Shown: piece by piece, positions 23,682 to 38,321 of the stretch
Layout: the number at the start of each line of letters is the position of its first letter
Numbering within the stretch: the stretch's first letter is position 1
NCBI GenBank assembly: GCA_032622095.1
Contig: CP136061.1
Coordinates: 262,788,077-262,852,076 of the forward strand
Source: Siphonodentalium dalli
Taxonomy: Eukaryota > Mollusca > Scaphopoda > Gadilida > Siphonodentaliidae
DNA length: 64,000 nucleotides
Reading direction: 5' to 3'
Program-made: the position numbers and the translations under genes
The notes under the pieces: model-generated
Database searches by the model: none
What the model was told of the DNA's origin: nothing
The model's input: only the letters and a program-made list of their open reading frames with translations

Positions 23682-24043
23682 ATAATGATGTTGACGGCTA
23701 AATATGGGGAATTTACTTGTACGTATGTGTCAGTAATTATTAAATTGAGTACCGGTATATTACTGACCCCCCCCCGCATTAATAGTTACTTGTTATGTAA
23801 ATTGTTTATCCTCATGCAACGTCACGTCAAATAAGTTGCATGTATACCTTGGTTAATAAACTGCTTTACTCGTATTTAAATGAGGGGAAAAATAGTTGGA
23901 CTCAAGTTTATCTAAACTACAGTCCATAGGTAAAACATAGGTTCGAACGGAAGCAATTGATTTTTAAATTGATTTCAGTTTTGTCATCATTCTGCTTTTC
24001 TAATAAATTGGTTATTGTAAACGTCATCCAATTAGAAAATTAT

Positions 24044-24175
24044 AAGTGGGTTATAAGTGGCACTTTTTGATACATTGTGCGCTATAACTGGGCGAGGCAC
24101 ATTTTGTACATTGTGCGTTATAAGTGAGCGTGGCACTTTTTGGTACAGTGTGCGTAATAAGTGGGCGTTTCCAAA
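24044..24175 (-). repeat. Short reversed satellite block (A3)
   Basis: Segmental copy of 1359-1490. Confidence 0.85.
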
Positions 24176-24444
24176 GTCGGCAATGACAAAAAACAGTTTT
24201 CAGCGCCTTGCTTCGCTCGGACTGCGTAATGAAGATGGCAAACATTGACTCTCAAAGTAACCCGACCAACGGAGAGATAGCGTGCGGATGGGTTCAGACT
24301 TTTGGAAAATTCCTCCGTAAATGGCTGTATTTGAGTGCGGCATCACTAAGCTATTTTTGGTATCGTATGTTGGCGGACGACAAAAATGTTTTTTCAGCGC
24401 CTCGCTTCGCTCGGACTATGCAGTGTAGATGCGCAAACTTTGAC

Positions 24445-26017
24445 CGCACTTTCAGCGCACACTGTACTAAAAAGTTTACCAAAAAGCGTACCAAAAAGTG
24501 CCACGCCCACTTTCAGCGCACGCTGTACCAAAAAGTGTACCAAAAAGTGCCACGCCCACTTTCAGCGCACGCTGTACCAAAAATTGTACCAAAAAGTGTA
24601 CCAAAAAGTGACACCCACTTTTAGCGCACACTGTACCAAAAAGTGCCACGCCCACTTATAGCGTACGCTGTACCAAAAAGTGCCACGCCCAACTTCAGAG
24701 CAAACTGTACCAAAAAGTGTACCAAAAAGTGCCACGCCCACTTTCAGCGCAAACTGTACAAAAAAGTGTACCAAAAAGTGCCACGCCCACTTTTAGCGCA
24801 CACTGTACCAAAAAGTGAACAAAAAAGCGTACAAAAAAGTGCCACGCCCACTTTCAGCGCACGCTGTGCCAAAAAGTGTGCCAAAAAGTGTACCAAAAAG
24901 TGACACACCAACTTTTAGCGCACACTGTACCAACAAATGTACCAAAAAGTGTAACAAAAAGTGCCACGCCCACTTTCAGCGCACGCTGTACCAAAAATTG
25001 TACCAAAAAGTGCCACGCCCACTTATAGCGTACGCTGTACAAAAAATAGTACCAAAAAGTGCCACGCCCACTTTCAGCGCACACTGTACCAAAAGTGTAC
25101 CAAAAAGTGCCACGCCCACTTTTAGCGTACACTGTACCAAAAGGTGTACCAAAAAGCGTACCAAAAAGTGCCACACCCACTTTTAGCGCATACTGTACCA
25201 AAAAGTGTACCAAAAAGCGTACCAAAAAGTGCCACGCCCACTTTCAGCGCACACTGTACCAAAAAGTGTACCAAAAAGTGACACCCACTTTTAGCGCACA
25301 CTGTACCAAAAAGTGTACCAAAAAGTGCCACGCCCACTTATAGCGTACGCTGTACAAAAAATAGTACCAAAAAGTGCCACGCCCACTTTCAGCGCACACT
25401 GTACCAAAAGTGTACCAAAAAGTGCCACGCCCACTTTTAGCGTACACTGTACCAAAAGGTGTACCAAAAATTTCCACACCCACTTTTAGCGCATACTGTA
25501 CCAAAAAGTGTACAAAAAAGCGTACCAAAAAGTGCCACGCCCACTTTCAGCGCACGCTGTACCAAAAAGTGTACCAAAAAGTGACACCCACTTTTAGCGC
25601 ACACTGTACCAAAAAGTGTACCAAAAAGTACCACGCCCACTTTTAGCGTACGCTGTACCAAAAAGTGCCACGCCCACCTTCAGAGCAAACTGTACCAAAA
25701 AGTGTACCAAAAAGTGCCACGCCCACTTTCAGCGCAAACTGTACAAAAAAGTGTACCAAAAAGTGCCACGCCCACTTTCAGCGCACACTGTACCAAAAGT
25801 GTACCAAAAAGTGCCACGCCCACTTTTAGCGTACACTGTACCAAAAGGTGTACCAAAAAGCGTACCAAAAAGTGCCACGCCCACTTTCAGCGCACACTGT
25901 ACCAAAAAGTGTACAAAAAAGCGTACCAAAAAGTGCCACCCACTTTTAGCGCACACTGTACCAAAAAGTGCCACGCCCACTTATAGCGTACGCTGTACAA
26001 AAAATAGTACCAAAAAG
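24445..26017 (+). repeat. GTACCAAAAAGT satellite array (A3)
   Basis: Segmental copy of the A1 array with the same monomer order and the same fusion to the MITE half. Confidence 0.95.
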
Positions 26018-26148
26018 TTGCCATTCATCGGAAAGCTCTCAGTGAGAGCTTTCCAATGAATGGCAACAAGCCATATTTCCGACTAAATCCTGAAAAGTTA
26101 CCTAAAATTCTGCTGTGGTTAAGGAGTTGATTATTTAGAGCATTACTG
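26018..26148. mobile_element. Palindromic MITE, right half (A3)
   Basis: Segmental copy of the truncated MITE fused to satellite. Confidence 0.85.
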
Positions 26149-26393
26149 TATATCACATCCCCATTTACTTATCAAACTACTATCGCAGAAACACTGCTAT
26201 AGATTACGTGGTGATATTGTACATTCCGTAATATTGACATTGATCATATTCCAAGCCATGAATGTCAATCGACCATAATAACACATGTCTCTTTGTCTCA
26301 AACTTTTAAATGAATTGCCATGACTTTGTTTCATATACATCAAGGAAACTATAGGGAACTATAGAAGCCTGGAAATACTGTGTCTGACATTTT

Positions 26394-26765
26394 CAGAATG
26401 AGGTCCCCAGACGGTGAGATTAGTGATGTTACCCCACAAAGGGAACTAGCATCGCCAAATTCACCCTCTGGAGACCTCTTTCTGCTTAGACCTCATCTTC
26501 TGTGAAGTATCTACAGTCTCAAATTAACATTGTTTTAGTTACTTTTTCCCTTCTGTTCAGTTTCTATATCCCATAATTTGCAGAAGATAAAATGTTTAAT
26601 CGATGTGACTAATGGTGAACATCACAAATGTCAGCTGGGGAACATCAGGTCTCCCATAGCAGTTGAGGCCTGAGCAGAATGAGGTTCCCTATGGATGAAT
26701 TTGGTGACATTCACCATGTGTGTGTGGTAGCATTACTATATTCACAATCCTGGGACCTTATTCTG
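26394..26765. repeat. Pair of 91-bp palindromes (A3)
   Basis: Segmental copy of the 3709-4080 pair. Confidence 0.75.
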
Positions 26766-26984
26766 CAAATGACAGACAGAGTACTTCCAGACTTGGAACT
26801 ATATTGTGAACGGTGCAAGGATATGAGATATATGAGTGAAATGTGATTGCACCATTCACAATGAATCTCATGCTTACGACATTCCATGTTTGTTACAAAC
26901 CTTGTATCATATATATCCAGCACATGAATATGACTCAGATGTATATTTTAATGTTTGCTGTTTTGTACTGCTGAAACCTCTAAC

Positions 26985-27790
26985 TTAGGCCAATGGGGGA
27001 ATTGTCACAAGGCACCGATCACATTTGTAGCCAGATTTTAAAATCGATCACAAATGTAGCCAGCTTTTCACAGGCAATCACATTCGTAGCTAGCTTTTCA
27101 AATTCCATCGTTTTATATGCAATATATGACATTGCGTAAGTTATGTGACTAAAATTTGCGATGTCATGCTTCAGAACTGGGTTCATTTTTTGGTTGAAAG
27201 CCCTATGTATATAAATGATTAAATAATATTTAATGTATTTCTTCCATTATAAATGTATGTTGTTTTTCATTCATCTACTCAAGAATATGATTAGCCAAAC
27301 AATTAGTCTCGTTCATTAACCCTTTACCCAACAGAACGGCCCTGTGCCTCGCATATATAAGAGAATGCATTGGCTTAACACATATTAAAAATGATAAAAT
27401 TGTCAAAGAATGTAGAAAAATATTATAATAATTGTTTAAAAAATGTAAGAAAAAATTATAAAATTGTTAAAGAATGTAAGAAAAAATGGTAAAAGAGAAT
27501 GCATTGGCACAGGGCATAACTGTAACCATCACAATGTGGTCAATGAACCGGTTCCAATGATATCCATATTTGTATGGTGTTATTGAGACAGACCGAAGAT
27601 ATTTTAGGCTGTTGAAGCTTTATTTGGGCGTTTTTGGCCGTTTTGTTGGGTAAAGGGTTAAACCCACATGAAGATGAAAAGCTGGCAACGAATGTGATCG
27701 CCCTTGAAAAGCTAACTACATTTGTGTTCAATTTTAAAAGCTGGATACGAATGTGATCGATGCCTTGTGACAATGACCCCATCGGCCTAA
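26985..27790. mobile_element. Foldback element with nested MITE (A3)
   Basis: Segmental copy of 4300-5105. Confidence 0.75.
27320..27657. mobile_element. piggyBac-like MITE nested in the foldback (A3)
   Basis: Segmental copy of 4635-4972 with both TTAA sites. Confidence 0.85.
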
Positions 27791-29916
27791 CTTTGATGCC
27801 ATAAATTTTCTGGTTTGCTCTGTTTATCCTGACAATGTCCACAATAATAATGTCAATTGGCTGAACCTGAAATGTACCTGTAACTTATCTTGTCTTCCTG
27901 TAATTATTTCCGTTGATGACAAAAGTTATAAATATAGTTAGGTTTCATTTGTTTATTTAAATGATGCTCAATTTATTTACAAATGCTTTTTAATCCTTTT
28001 TAACTTTCAATTTTTGCAAATGCATTCTCTTATATATGCGAGTCTCCCACAGGAGCTTCATACATATATAAGAGAATACATTGACCTAACAATATTTACC
28101 TATGGTCGACTCACATATATAATAGAATGCACAGGCACAGGATCTTTAATGCTGCACCAGCGCAGTTCCCATCATGAAATTAATTTAGACCAAGTAGGGT
28201 AATAGTGCTTAGTTAAGAACTGCTTTTAGAAGTGAATTTTACTTGGCTAAATAGATAAAAAAAAAAAACTATGTTCTCAGGTGCCTTCCTATCACATCAA
28301 GAGGCCTCATAAAACATGTTATTTACAAATTTATGCAGATTTCAAAATCTGATGTTCCATTTTTCCACATTTTGATAATTAGATTGTTTATAATGACTAT
28401 AAAGCACTGGGTGAGGGTTTTATAAAACTCTGTATATCTGCTAATTTCTAGAATTCTTGGGAAAAAGTAAAAGTCCGGCCTCCCTTATTCAGTTTTCCAT
28501 GTTTAATTATCTGTGAACAGATATTTATTTCTATGACCTAATTTTGTTTTCTAGCATAATATAACTTGTTAAAGTGAAAGTGCAATACAGCTGAAGGCCA
28601 GTGTTTTGTTAAACAAGACGTGAATTGTGTCACTGTACGGAAATTTGTTAATTCTTCTGAATACTTAATGGATTCTCCCATTCAGTGATAAAAGAGTAGA
28701 CTGGAATGGTCCATTCTTCATTTGTAGGGGTGTTCAGATACTATAATCAGACGTCAATCGGAGAAACATTCTTTTTGGATTCATTTGTAATGGTGTTCAG
28801 ATAATAAGGCTCGCTGTTGAACTTATAAACTGAACATCATACAAATGAATTATTAGGAATCGAGTAATTATGCATCATCACATATTCAGTTATCAGCCCG
28901 TTGAATAATAAATGTAACTAATTTAACAAGTTTGATAGATGATTGTGTGAATTGTGTTCTATAGTTATTCCACATCTCAGCACCAAGGCCATCATTAAAG
29001 TGATGTGAAACATTCTGGTAGGTTGATAAAATAAAAATGGAGAATAATCTTACTCAAAGTAGTTATTATTACAAATATTATATCCAAATTGACAACACAT
29101 GCCGTCATTCTTATATATTAATTGAATGCAGTGAATCTCGGTGGCCAAATCATTTTTGTTAGCTTATCGCCGATAGTTGCGTCCAAAATAGAGAAGTAAA
29201 TATTTACAATTGAGCGTGGTTCAGACGATGTTTCTATGCAGTTGTACGGTCGATTTGCTTGAGATTTTCGCCGATGTGAGTAGAATGCTACATTCCCACA
29301 GTTGACATAGCGCCTGAATACTATATTATCAGTTCCACGCACCCGAGCAAGTCCATAATATATCTTTAATGTGTATTTTGTATTATGTATTATGTTTCAC
29401 ATGTGAGAAATTGAAATGTTTATTTCATGCTGATCATTTAGTATGCTAAATACTTATTGGACATTGAAAGATGTATTCAGGGTTCCAGGGCAAGTTTTAC
29501 GATTAAATTCTAGTGTTTATAAGTTAGCATGTGTGGAATTGGAATGCCACCTCAAAAACTAACCATTAATTCATATAGTTTTGTTGATCTGGATGGACAA
29601 TAAAAGTTAGCACCTTGATTTTTCAACAACTATATGACAATTTTACACTCGAGTCATGAACTCATTTCATTATAATTACCATGTTGTTTGCATCGTTCAT
29701 AGAACACATGAGTGTATTTTGCACTAATCCATGGCTCAAATTCATTAATTTGTTGCATATATTTGAGTATAAAAGGAAATGGTACCATAAATGGCCAGTG
29801 TACAGTACCCTTTTAACAAGCTATTTGTGTGTAGATCTTCAAATTCAGGTATCACCTCCCAGAAAAAAACAAACATCCAGAACAACACATAAACCCATAT
29901 CGCTAAATTGATCATA

Positions 29917-30130
29917 CAGTAATGCCCTAAATAATCAGACCCCTTAATCACAGCAGAATTATGGGTAACTTTTCAGGATTTAGTCGGAAATATGAATTGT
30001 TGCCATTCATCAGAAAGCTCTCACTAAGAGCTTTCCTATGAATGGCAACAAGCCATATTTCCAACTAAATCCTGAAAAATTACCCATAATTCTGCTGTGA
30101 TTAAGGAGTCGATTATTTAGCTCATTACTG
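29917..30130. mobile_element. Palindromic TA-flanked MITE (A3)
   Basis: Segmental copy of 7232-7445. Confidence 0.85.
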
Positions 30131-33100
30131 TATGTTGTTGTAACTCTCGAATCGTGAGTATATCTTTAACAGATGTGTATTAAGTTATGTTGCAGGATAC
30201 ATCTTTAACAGGTGTGTAATAAGTTATGTTGCATGATACTTTTCTGTAAATCAAAGCTAACATTTTGTGATCCTTCGAATATTGTTATAAAACGGTCACA
30301 CATCAATCATGTTATTTTAGATTGCTAAATATAAATTAATAGACAACTATTGTTTATATGAACGGTTCTAAATGTCAAATTAATAGACAACTATTGTTTA
30401 TATGTATGATTCTAAATGTCAAATTAATAGACAACTATTGTTTATATGTATGATTCTAAATGTCAAATTAATAGACAACTATTCTTTATATGTATGGTTC
30501 TTTTTCCAATTTTCCACATTCCAAAATTTATTTTCTCTTTTCATATTTGTTTATACAAAACACAAACTTACTTTCTTATTTTCTTAGATTAACACGAACA
30601 TTCCATTTATTATACTATCTTTATTTATTACATATTTCTTATTTCATTCCGAGATGTAAACAGATGGCGAGATGTACGAAGCTTGTGTATTATACGATAT
30701 GATTTTATTTCATAGTAACACAAGCATGCCTGGTGTGTCTGACATCTGCAGAATGAGGTGCCCAGAGGGTAAATTTAGTGATGCTACCCTGCATGGTGGG
30801 CTAGCATAACCAAATTCACCCTCTGGGGACCTCATTCTGCTTTGGCCTCATCTTCTGGGAAGTATCTACAGTCTCAAATTAACATTGTTTTTAGTTACTT
30901 TCGCCATTCAACTGGGGAACTTCAATTTGATCCTAGGCCTCCCATAGCAGTTAACGCCTAAGCAGAATGAGGTCCCCAGTGGGTAAATTTGGTGATGTTA
31001 ACCCTCTATGCAGGATTGCTTCACTAAATTCACCCTCTAGGGACCTCATTCTACAATTGACAGACACGCTATATGCAGGCTTGAACACGAGCTATCTGTT
31101 ACAAGTAATGTCATCTCAAACAATTTATGTATAGAATGTTCTGTAATATTGTGATCTGAAGTACTGAACTTTGTGGTGTTATATTAAAGTGATGTGAAAC
31201 ACTCCGGTATGGTGATCAAATATAAAAGGAGAATAACCTTGTTCAAAGTAGTAATTTTTATACGCCCTTTTGAAAAAAAGGCCGTATTATAGTATTGGTC
31301 TGTCCGTCCGGGCGTTAACCTGTTGTCCGGATGATAACTTTAGTTAGAGTGAACCGATTTCAATAAAATTTGGTATGTGGGTTTATTAGCCGAAAAGTAA
31401 GTTCAAGTTCGAATTTGGGTTCCGCCCGCCAATTTTCACCGGAGTTATGCCCCTTATTTGACGTTTTTTGACTTAGAAAATCCTTGAAATTTGTTGTCCG
31501 GATGATAACTTTAGTATAGTTTATCGGAATGAATCCAAATTTGGTATATTACTTTCTCCCACCAAAACACAGGTCAAGTTCGAACTTGGGTTCTGTCCGA
31601 CCATTTTTGGCAGAGTTATGCCCCTTTTTTTTATAAACTATGATACCTGTGGTATTGTTGTGAATATTTATTGTTAATAAACTAATTTTGATCACTGAAG
31701 CAGCGTTCGATGTAATACTGATGTAACTAGATGATACTGGGGACCCTTGAAGCGGACAGTGAATCTCTAAGAATAATGTCTCCAATAATACTTGTGTTCA
31801 CATACAAAATTAGGTTTCCTGAGTGAAGTAATATCCAGGAATTTTCTGTTTCTATGTTTTGTTTCTACAGTTTCATTTCTATATTTTAAGATGTTTATAT
31901 TATTTCTGTTGTATAAATTGTGTTTTTCATGTGATAATACAGGTCAGATGTACAAGTTCAATGTCTACTTATTTCATTTGAATACTAACCGCCTATGGAT
32001 AAAGCTGATCAAAATATGTTTTAAGTCAGTCACTGTCTGTTTTCTTGAGGAAATCCCTGGCGTAACCCTTTCATGACTGGAGCTTCCTGAAAGTTTGTGA
32101 AAACCCTGTGCCAGTGCATTCTCTTATATATGCGAGTCTCCCATAGGATTATGCATATTATCTTCTGCAAATAAGGGGATATAGAAACAGCAGGAGTAAC
32201 TAAAAACAATGTTAAATTGAGACTAAAGATACTTCCCAGAAGACGAGGCAAATAAGATATTCTGAAATATGTAGACATTATCTGTGATCCATACAGTTTA
32301 GAGATGACTCAGATAAGGTATAGTGTGACCTGTATGATTGTTTACTTATGACATGCTTCATAAATTATACATTTTATACTCTACTTCATACACTTTCTTT
32401 CTCTAACACTGCCTGATTATTTTATTTACAGTAAAAGAATTCAATTTACATTGTGTTTGACTTAGTTATTCCCTGACACCCAGTTCTGACATATATTGCC
32501 AAAAAATCACATGAGTTTCTATTTTATACGGAATTTATCAACCGAGTTGACAAAATTCGATTCGAGCCGAGGTTTACCGAGGCTCAAATAGAATTTAGTG
32601 GACGAGGTTGATAAATTACGCATAAAATAGGACGAGTATGAGATACCTTTTATCACATGATCAAATAAACGCGAACAATTCATCGAAAACAACAATCATA
32701 AACTACAGCGATCGCAAGTTATTTGAAGAGCGCCGTGACGTCATCGCACGCGCTGATATTAAACGTGTCTATTACCGATAATTATGAAACTGCTTTTATG
32801 GCCAAATTATGTGATAAAACCAAATATGACGTACCAACAGAGAATACTTTATCTTGTTAGCATTCTCAATCAAGGAAAATTGCAGATCAGCTGAGCTGAT
32901 AGATTTAATGTGAATTATGATAAAATTAATCCAATTTAGGGCCAAAATAAAAAATGTGTTTTGATTCTCGGGCATAGCTGCGTCTGGAAAAAAGACCCGC
33001 ATTGAACCATTTGATTACGATTTTCAAATTTTACCAAAGCTGTCAAATGATAACACGAAAATAGGAAACTAGAAAACAGAAATTAGTTATGTTTCAAACA

Positions 33101-33792
33101 TCGAATATGATAGACATACAATGATGCATGTGTTGGTATTCAAAAACAGACACTAGGCAACGATAACTACCAGGTATATTGTCACCACAAGCTGCCCAAA
33201 CCCCAAGTTTATTAAATCTAATGTGTTAAAATATTTCGGTATTTTATCAATTCGAAAAGGTAAACGGTAAACAATTTTGAGATTTACAATTTCGGGAACG
33301 CAAACCGGAAAGAAATATGGTGAGTATTGGTGATGTGTATGCTGGTTTAATATTTGAAGTTTTTATGGCTAGCATGTATTGAGGTACATAATACTTATTC
33401 AGATACGGCAGACTAAATCATTCTAGACTTTCTATGAAGATCATTATATATATCTTTTCGTTTCGATTGTATTCACGTTCCGTATTTTTATTTGAGTAAT
33501 TGAACCGGATATTTAGGTGACACTCGACAGTTTCGAATGATCAGTAGGGGTAAATTTCTTAGAATAGAGTACCAGTGTTTTCTGTCACCGTGGGTGTGGT
33601 ATGTTTATTGAGAGAAGGTTAGATATGAATTTGTGGATTTTTAGAGGATGTCTTTGAGTTTTGAAAAATATTGTTTCAGGTTACCTTGACCCCACCAGTA
33701 TGAAGTAGTAGCGATTTCTGCGAAACAGTGGCTCCAGACACCAGCGTGACTTTTTAGCACCTAAAATTGCAGCGTTCTGTTTAGATACTTAA

Positions 33793-34183
33793 CCCTTTAC
33801 CCAACAAACCGGCCAAAACCGGCCAAATAAAGCTTCAACAGCCTAAAATATCTTCGGTCTGTCTCAATAGAACCATACAAATATGGATATCATTGGAACC
33901 GGCTCATTGACACATTGTGATAGTTACAGTTATGCCATGTGCCAATGCATTCCCTTATATATGCGAGTCGACCATAGGTCGCCTCGCATATATAAGAGAA
34001 TGCATTGGCCTAAAAAAAAATCTTTTTTAACACTTTTTACCATTTTTTCTTACATTCTTTAACAATTTTATAATTTTTAATGTGTTAAGCCAATGCATTC
34101 TCTTATATATGCGAGGCGACCTATGTTCGACTCGCATATATAAGAGAATGCATTGGCACATGGCCGTTCTGATGGGTAAAGGG
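33793..34183. mobile_element. piggyBac-like MITE (A3/A4 border copy)
   Basis: Third full copy, identical in structure to 11108-11498. Confidence 0.75.
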
Positions 34184-34758
34184 TCAAAGACCGATTTCGG
34201 GGCTGAAAAATTTCCAGCAAGTCGTGTATGCTCTGATCGATGGAATAATCGTTTAAACGCCAAACGACCTAGAAACACCTATTTGGAAACACATGTCATA
34301 CGTCAATCAACCGAGATGATGGCCAAAATGGTGCATGCAGTTAAAAACAAAATATTTCATGTATATTATATAGTTTATTTAATTCAGGCTCAAATGGCCC
34401 ATATGATAGAAATATCAATTATATGTAATACAGAATGTCTGTCCAATGTTTGAAAAGATAAGATTCTTTCTTATCAACATAGGAACAGAGCTCACAACAT
34501 TCCTGGCGTACATCCCACTTGCGCTACATCTCCATTCATATGCCATAAACTTCCTACAGGCATTGTTATAACATACAATTATGGGTGAAATTTTCCCACA
34601 AAGTACAGCTGCAAAGTACAACAATATAATGATGAAATATACGATGAAAAAGATGGCGTTTTACATCAAATGAGCACTTGTAAAAAAATTCATGTGGATA
34701 TTGGAACGGGAACAAATTATTCTATATTGCCTCATAATATCATCATCAAACGAACGCG

Positions 34759-35023
34759 ATTTGATTGATTGATTTTATTTGGCACAGGGTACCAGGGATA
34801 ACACAAGAAAGTCTAGCACGCGCCGTTAGGGAGAGTCGTTTCTTGAAGTATCCATCCAGGCACACTATCTGACTCAGACAGGCACACTCATCCAGTTTTG
34901 CGATTTTTTTCGATCCACCGGGATTCGAACTGACGGCGCGCACCTGGTCGTTCGTAGAGCAATTGTCTGTCACTGGTGCAGAAGGGTTATTTCACTTTAC
35001 CGATTGCGCTAACGGAGCTCTCT
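34759..35023 (-). mobile_element. tRNA-derived SINE (A4)
   Basis: Segmental copy, the same as the A1 SINE. Confidence 0.75.
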
Positions 35024-35385
35024 ATAATGATGTTGACGGCTAAATATGGGGAATTTACTTGTACGTATGTGTCAGTAATTATTAAATTGAGTACCGGTAT
35101 ATTACTGACCCCCCCCCGCATTAATAGTTACTTGTTATGTAAATTGTTTATCCTCATGCAACGTCACGTCAAATAAGTTGCATGTATACCTTGGTTAATA
35201 AACTGCTTTACTCGTATTTAAATGAGGGGAAAAATAGTTGGACTCAAGTTTATCTAAACTACAGTCCATAGGTAAAACATAGGTTCGAACGGAAGCAATT
35301 GATTTTTAAATTGATTTCAGTTTTGTCATCATTCTGCTTTTCTAATAAATTGGTTATTGTAAACGTCATCCAATTAGAAAATTAT

Positions 35386-35517
35386 AAGTGGGTTATAAGT
35401 GGCACTTTTTGATACATTGTGCGCTATAACTGGGCGAGGCACATTTTGTACATTGTGCGTTATAAGTGAGCGTGGCACTTTTTGGTACAGTGTGCGTAAT
35501 AAGTGGGCGTTTCCAAA
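35386..35517 (-). repeat. Short reversed satellite block (A4)
   Basis: Segmental copy of 1359-1490. Confidence 0.85.
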
Positions 35518-35786
35518 GTCGGCAATGACAAAAAACAGTTTTCAGCGCCTTGCTTCGCTCGGACTGCGTAATGAAGATGGCAAACATTGACTCTCAAAGT
35601 AACCCGACCAACGGAGAGATAGCGTGCGGATGGGTTCAGACTTTTGGAAAATTCCTCCGTAAATGGCTGTATTTGAGTGCGGCATCACTAAGCTATTTTT
35701 GGTATCGTATGTTGGCGGACGACAAAAATGTTTTTTCAGCGCCTCGCTTCGCTCGGACTATGCAGTGTAGATGCGCAAACTTTGAC

Positions 35787-37354
35787 CGCACTTTCAGCGC
35801 ACACTGTACTAAAAAGTTTACCAAAAAGCGTACCAAAAAGTGCCACGCCCACTTTCAGCGCACGCTGTACCAAAAAGTGTACCAAAAAGTGCCACGCCCA
35901 CTTTCAGCGCACGCTGTACCAAAAATTGTACCAAAAAGTGTACCAAAAAGTGACACCCACTTTTAGCGCACACTGTACCAAAAAGTGCCACGCCCACTTA
36001 TAGCGTACGCTGTACCAAAAAGTGCCACGCCCAACTTCAGAGCAAACTGTACCAAAAAGTGTACCAAAAAGTGCCACGCCCACTTTCAGCGCAAACTGTA
36101 CAAAAAAGTGTACCAAAAAGTGCCACGCCCACTTTTAGCGCACACTGTACCAAAAAGTGAACAAAAAAGCGTACAAAAAAGTGCCACGCCCACTTTCAGC
36201 GCACGCTGTGCCAAAAAGTGTGCCAAAAAGTGTACCAAAAAGTGACACACCAACTTTTAGCGCACACTGTACCAACAAATGTACCAAAAAGTGTAACAAA
36301 AAGTGCCACGCCCACTTTCAGCGCACGCTGTACCAAAAATTGTACCAAAAAGTGCCACGCCCACTTATAGCGTACGCTGTACAAAAAATAGTACCAAAAA
36401 GTGCCACGCCCACTTTCAGCGCACACTGTACCAAAAGTGTACCAAAAAGTGCCACGCCCACTTTTAGCGTACACTGTACCAAAAGGTGTACCAAAAAGCG
36501 TACCAAAAAGTGCCACACCCACTTTTAGCGCATACTGTACCAAAAAGTGTACCAAAAAGCGTACCAAAAAGTGCCACGCCCACTTTCAGCGCACACTGTA
36601 CCAAAAAGTGTACCAAAAAGTGACACCCACTTTTAGCGCACACCAAAAAGTGTACCAAAAAGTGCCACGCCCACTTATAGCGTACGCTGTACAAAAAATA
36701 GTACCAAAAAGTGCCACGCCCACTTTCAGCGCACACTGTACCAAAAGTGTACCAAAAAGTGCCACGCCCACTTTTAGCGTACACTGTACCAAAAGGTGTA
36801 CCAAAAATTTCCACACCCACTTTTAGCGCATACTGTACCAAAAAGTGTACAAAAAAGCGTACCAAAAAGTGCCACGCCCACTTTCAGCGCACGCTGTACC
36901 AAAAAGTGTACCAAAAAGTGACACCCACTTTTAGCGCACACTGTACCAAAAAGTGTACCAAAAAGTACCACGCCCACTTTTAGCGTACGCTGTACCAAAA
37001 AGTGCCACGCCCACCTTCAGAGCAAACTGTACCAAAAAGTGTACCAAAAAGTGCCACGCCCACTTTCAGCGCAAACTGTACAAAAAAGTGTATTAAAAAG
37101 TGCCACGCCCACTTTCAGCGCACACTGTACCAAAAGTGTACCAAAAAGTGCCACGCCCACTTTTAGCGTACACTGTACCAAAAGGTGTACCAAAAAGCGT
37201 ACCAAAAAGTGCCACGCCCACTTTCAGCGCACACTGTACCAAAAAGTGTACAAAAAAGCGTACCAAAAAGTGCCACCCACTTTTAGCGCACACTGTACCA
37301 AAAAGTGCCACGCCCACTTATAGCGTACGCTGTACAAAAAATAGTACCAAAAAG
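35787..37354 (+). repeat. GTACCAAAAAGT satellite array (A4)
   Basis: Segmental copy with a private five-base deletion near 36642 and GTATTAAAAAG near 37090. The deletion merges frames that are separate in A1-A3, giving longer open frames (for example 36401-36826). This shows how easily frames change here. Confidence 0.95.
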
Positions 37355-37485
37355 TTGCCATTCATCGGAAAGCTCTCAGTGAGAGCTTTCCAATGAATGG
37401 CAACAAGCCATATTTCCGACTAAATCCTGAAAAGTTACCTAAAATTCTGCTGTGGTTAAGGAGTTGATTATTTAGAGCATTACTG
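37355..37485. mobile_element. Palindromic MITE, right half (A4)
   Basis: Segmental copy of the truncated MITE fused to satellite. Confidence 0.85.
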
Positions 37486-37730
37486 TATATCACATCCCCA
37501 TTTACTTATCAAACTACTATCGCAGAAACACTGCTATAGATTACGTGGTGATATTGTACATTCCGTAATATTGACATTGATCATATTCCAAGCCATGAAT
37601 GTCAATCGACCATAATAACACATGTCTCTTTGTCTCAAACTTTTAAATGAATTGCCATGACTTTGTTTCATATACATCAAGGAAACTATAGGGAACTATA
37701 GAAGCCTGGAAATACTGTGTCTGACATTTT

Positions 37731-38102
37731 CAGAATGAGGTCCCCAGACGGTGAGATTAGTGATGTTACCCCACAAAGGGAACTAGCATCGCCAAATTCA
37801 CCCTCTGGAGACCTCTTTCTGCTTAGACCTCATCTTCTGTGAAGTATCTACAGTCTCAAATTAACATTGTTTTAGTTACTTTTTCCCTTCTGTTCAGTTT
37901 CTATATCCCATAATTTGCAGAAGATAAAATGTTTAATCGATGTGACTAATGGTGAACATCACAAATGTCAGCTGGGGAACATCAGGTCTCCCATAGCAGT
38001 TGAGGCCTGAGCAGAATGAGGTTCCCTATGGATGAATTTGGTGACATTCACCATGTGTGTGTGGTAGCATTACTATATTCACAATCCTGGGACCTTATTC
38101 TG
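37731..38102. repeat. Pair of 91-bp palindromes (A4)
   Basis: Segmental copy of the 3709-4080 pair. Confidence 0.75.
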
Positions 38103-38321
38103 CAAATGACAGACAGAGTACTTCCAGACTTGGAACTATATTGTGAACGGTGCAAGGATATGAGATATATGAGTGAAATGTGATTGCACCATTCACAATG
38201 AATCTCATGCTTACGACATTCCATGTTTGTTACAAACCTTGTATCATATATATCCAGCACATGAATATGACTCAGATGTATATTTTAATGTTTGCTGTTT
38301 TGTACTGCTGAAACCTCTAAC

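Larger units (their letters stand above)
22686..34028. repeat. Segmental tandem unit A3 (11.343 kb)
   Basis: Third direct copy of unit A. Its one-base length difference from A2 comes from an extra T in the T-run inside the SINE near 23562. Sub-elements recur at about +22685 relative to A1. I saw no private large rearrangement. Confidence 0.95.
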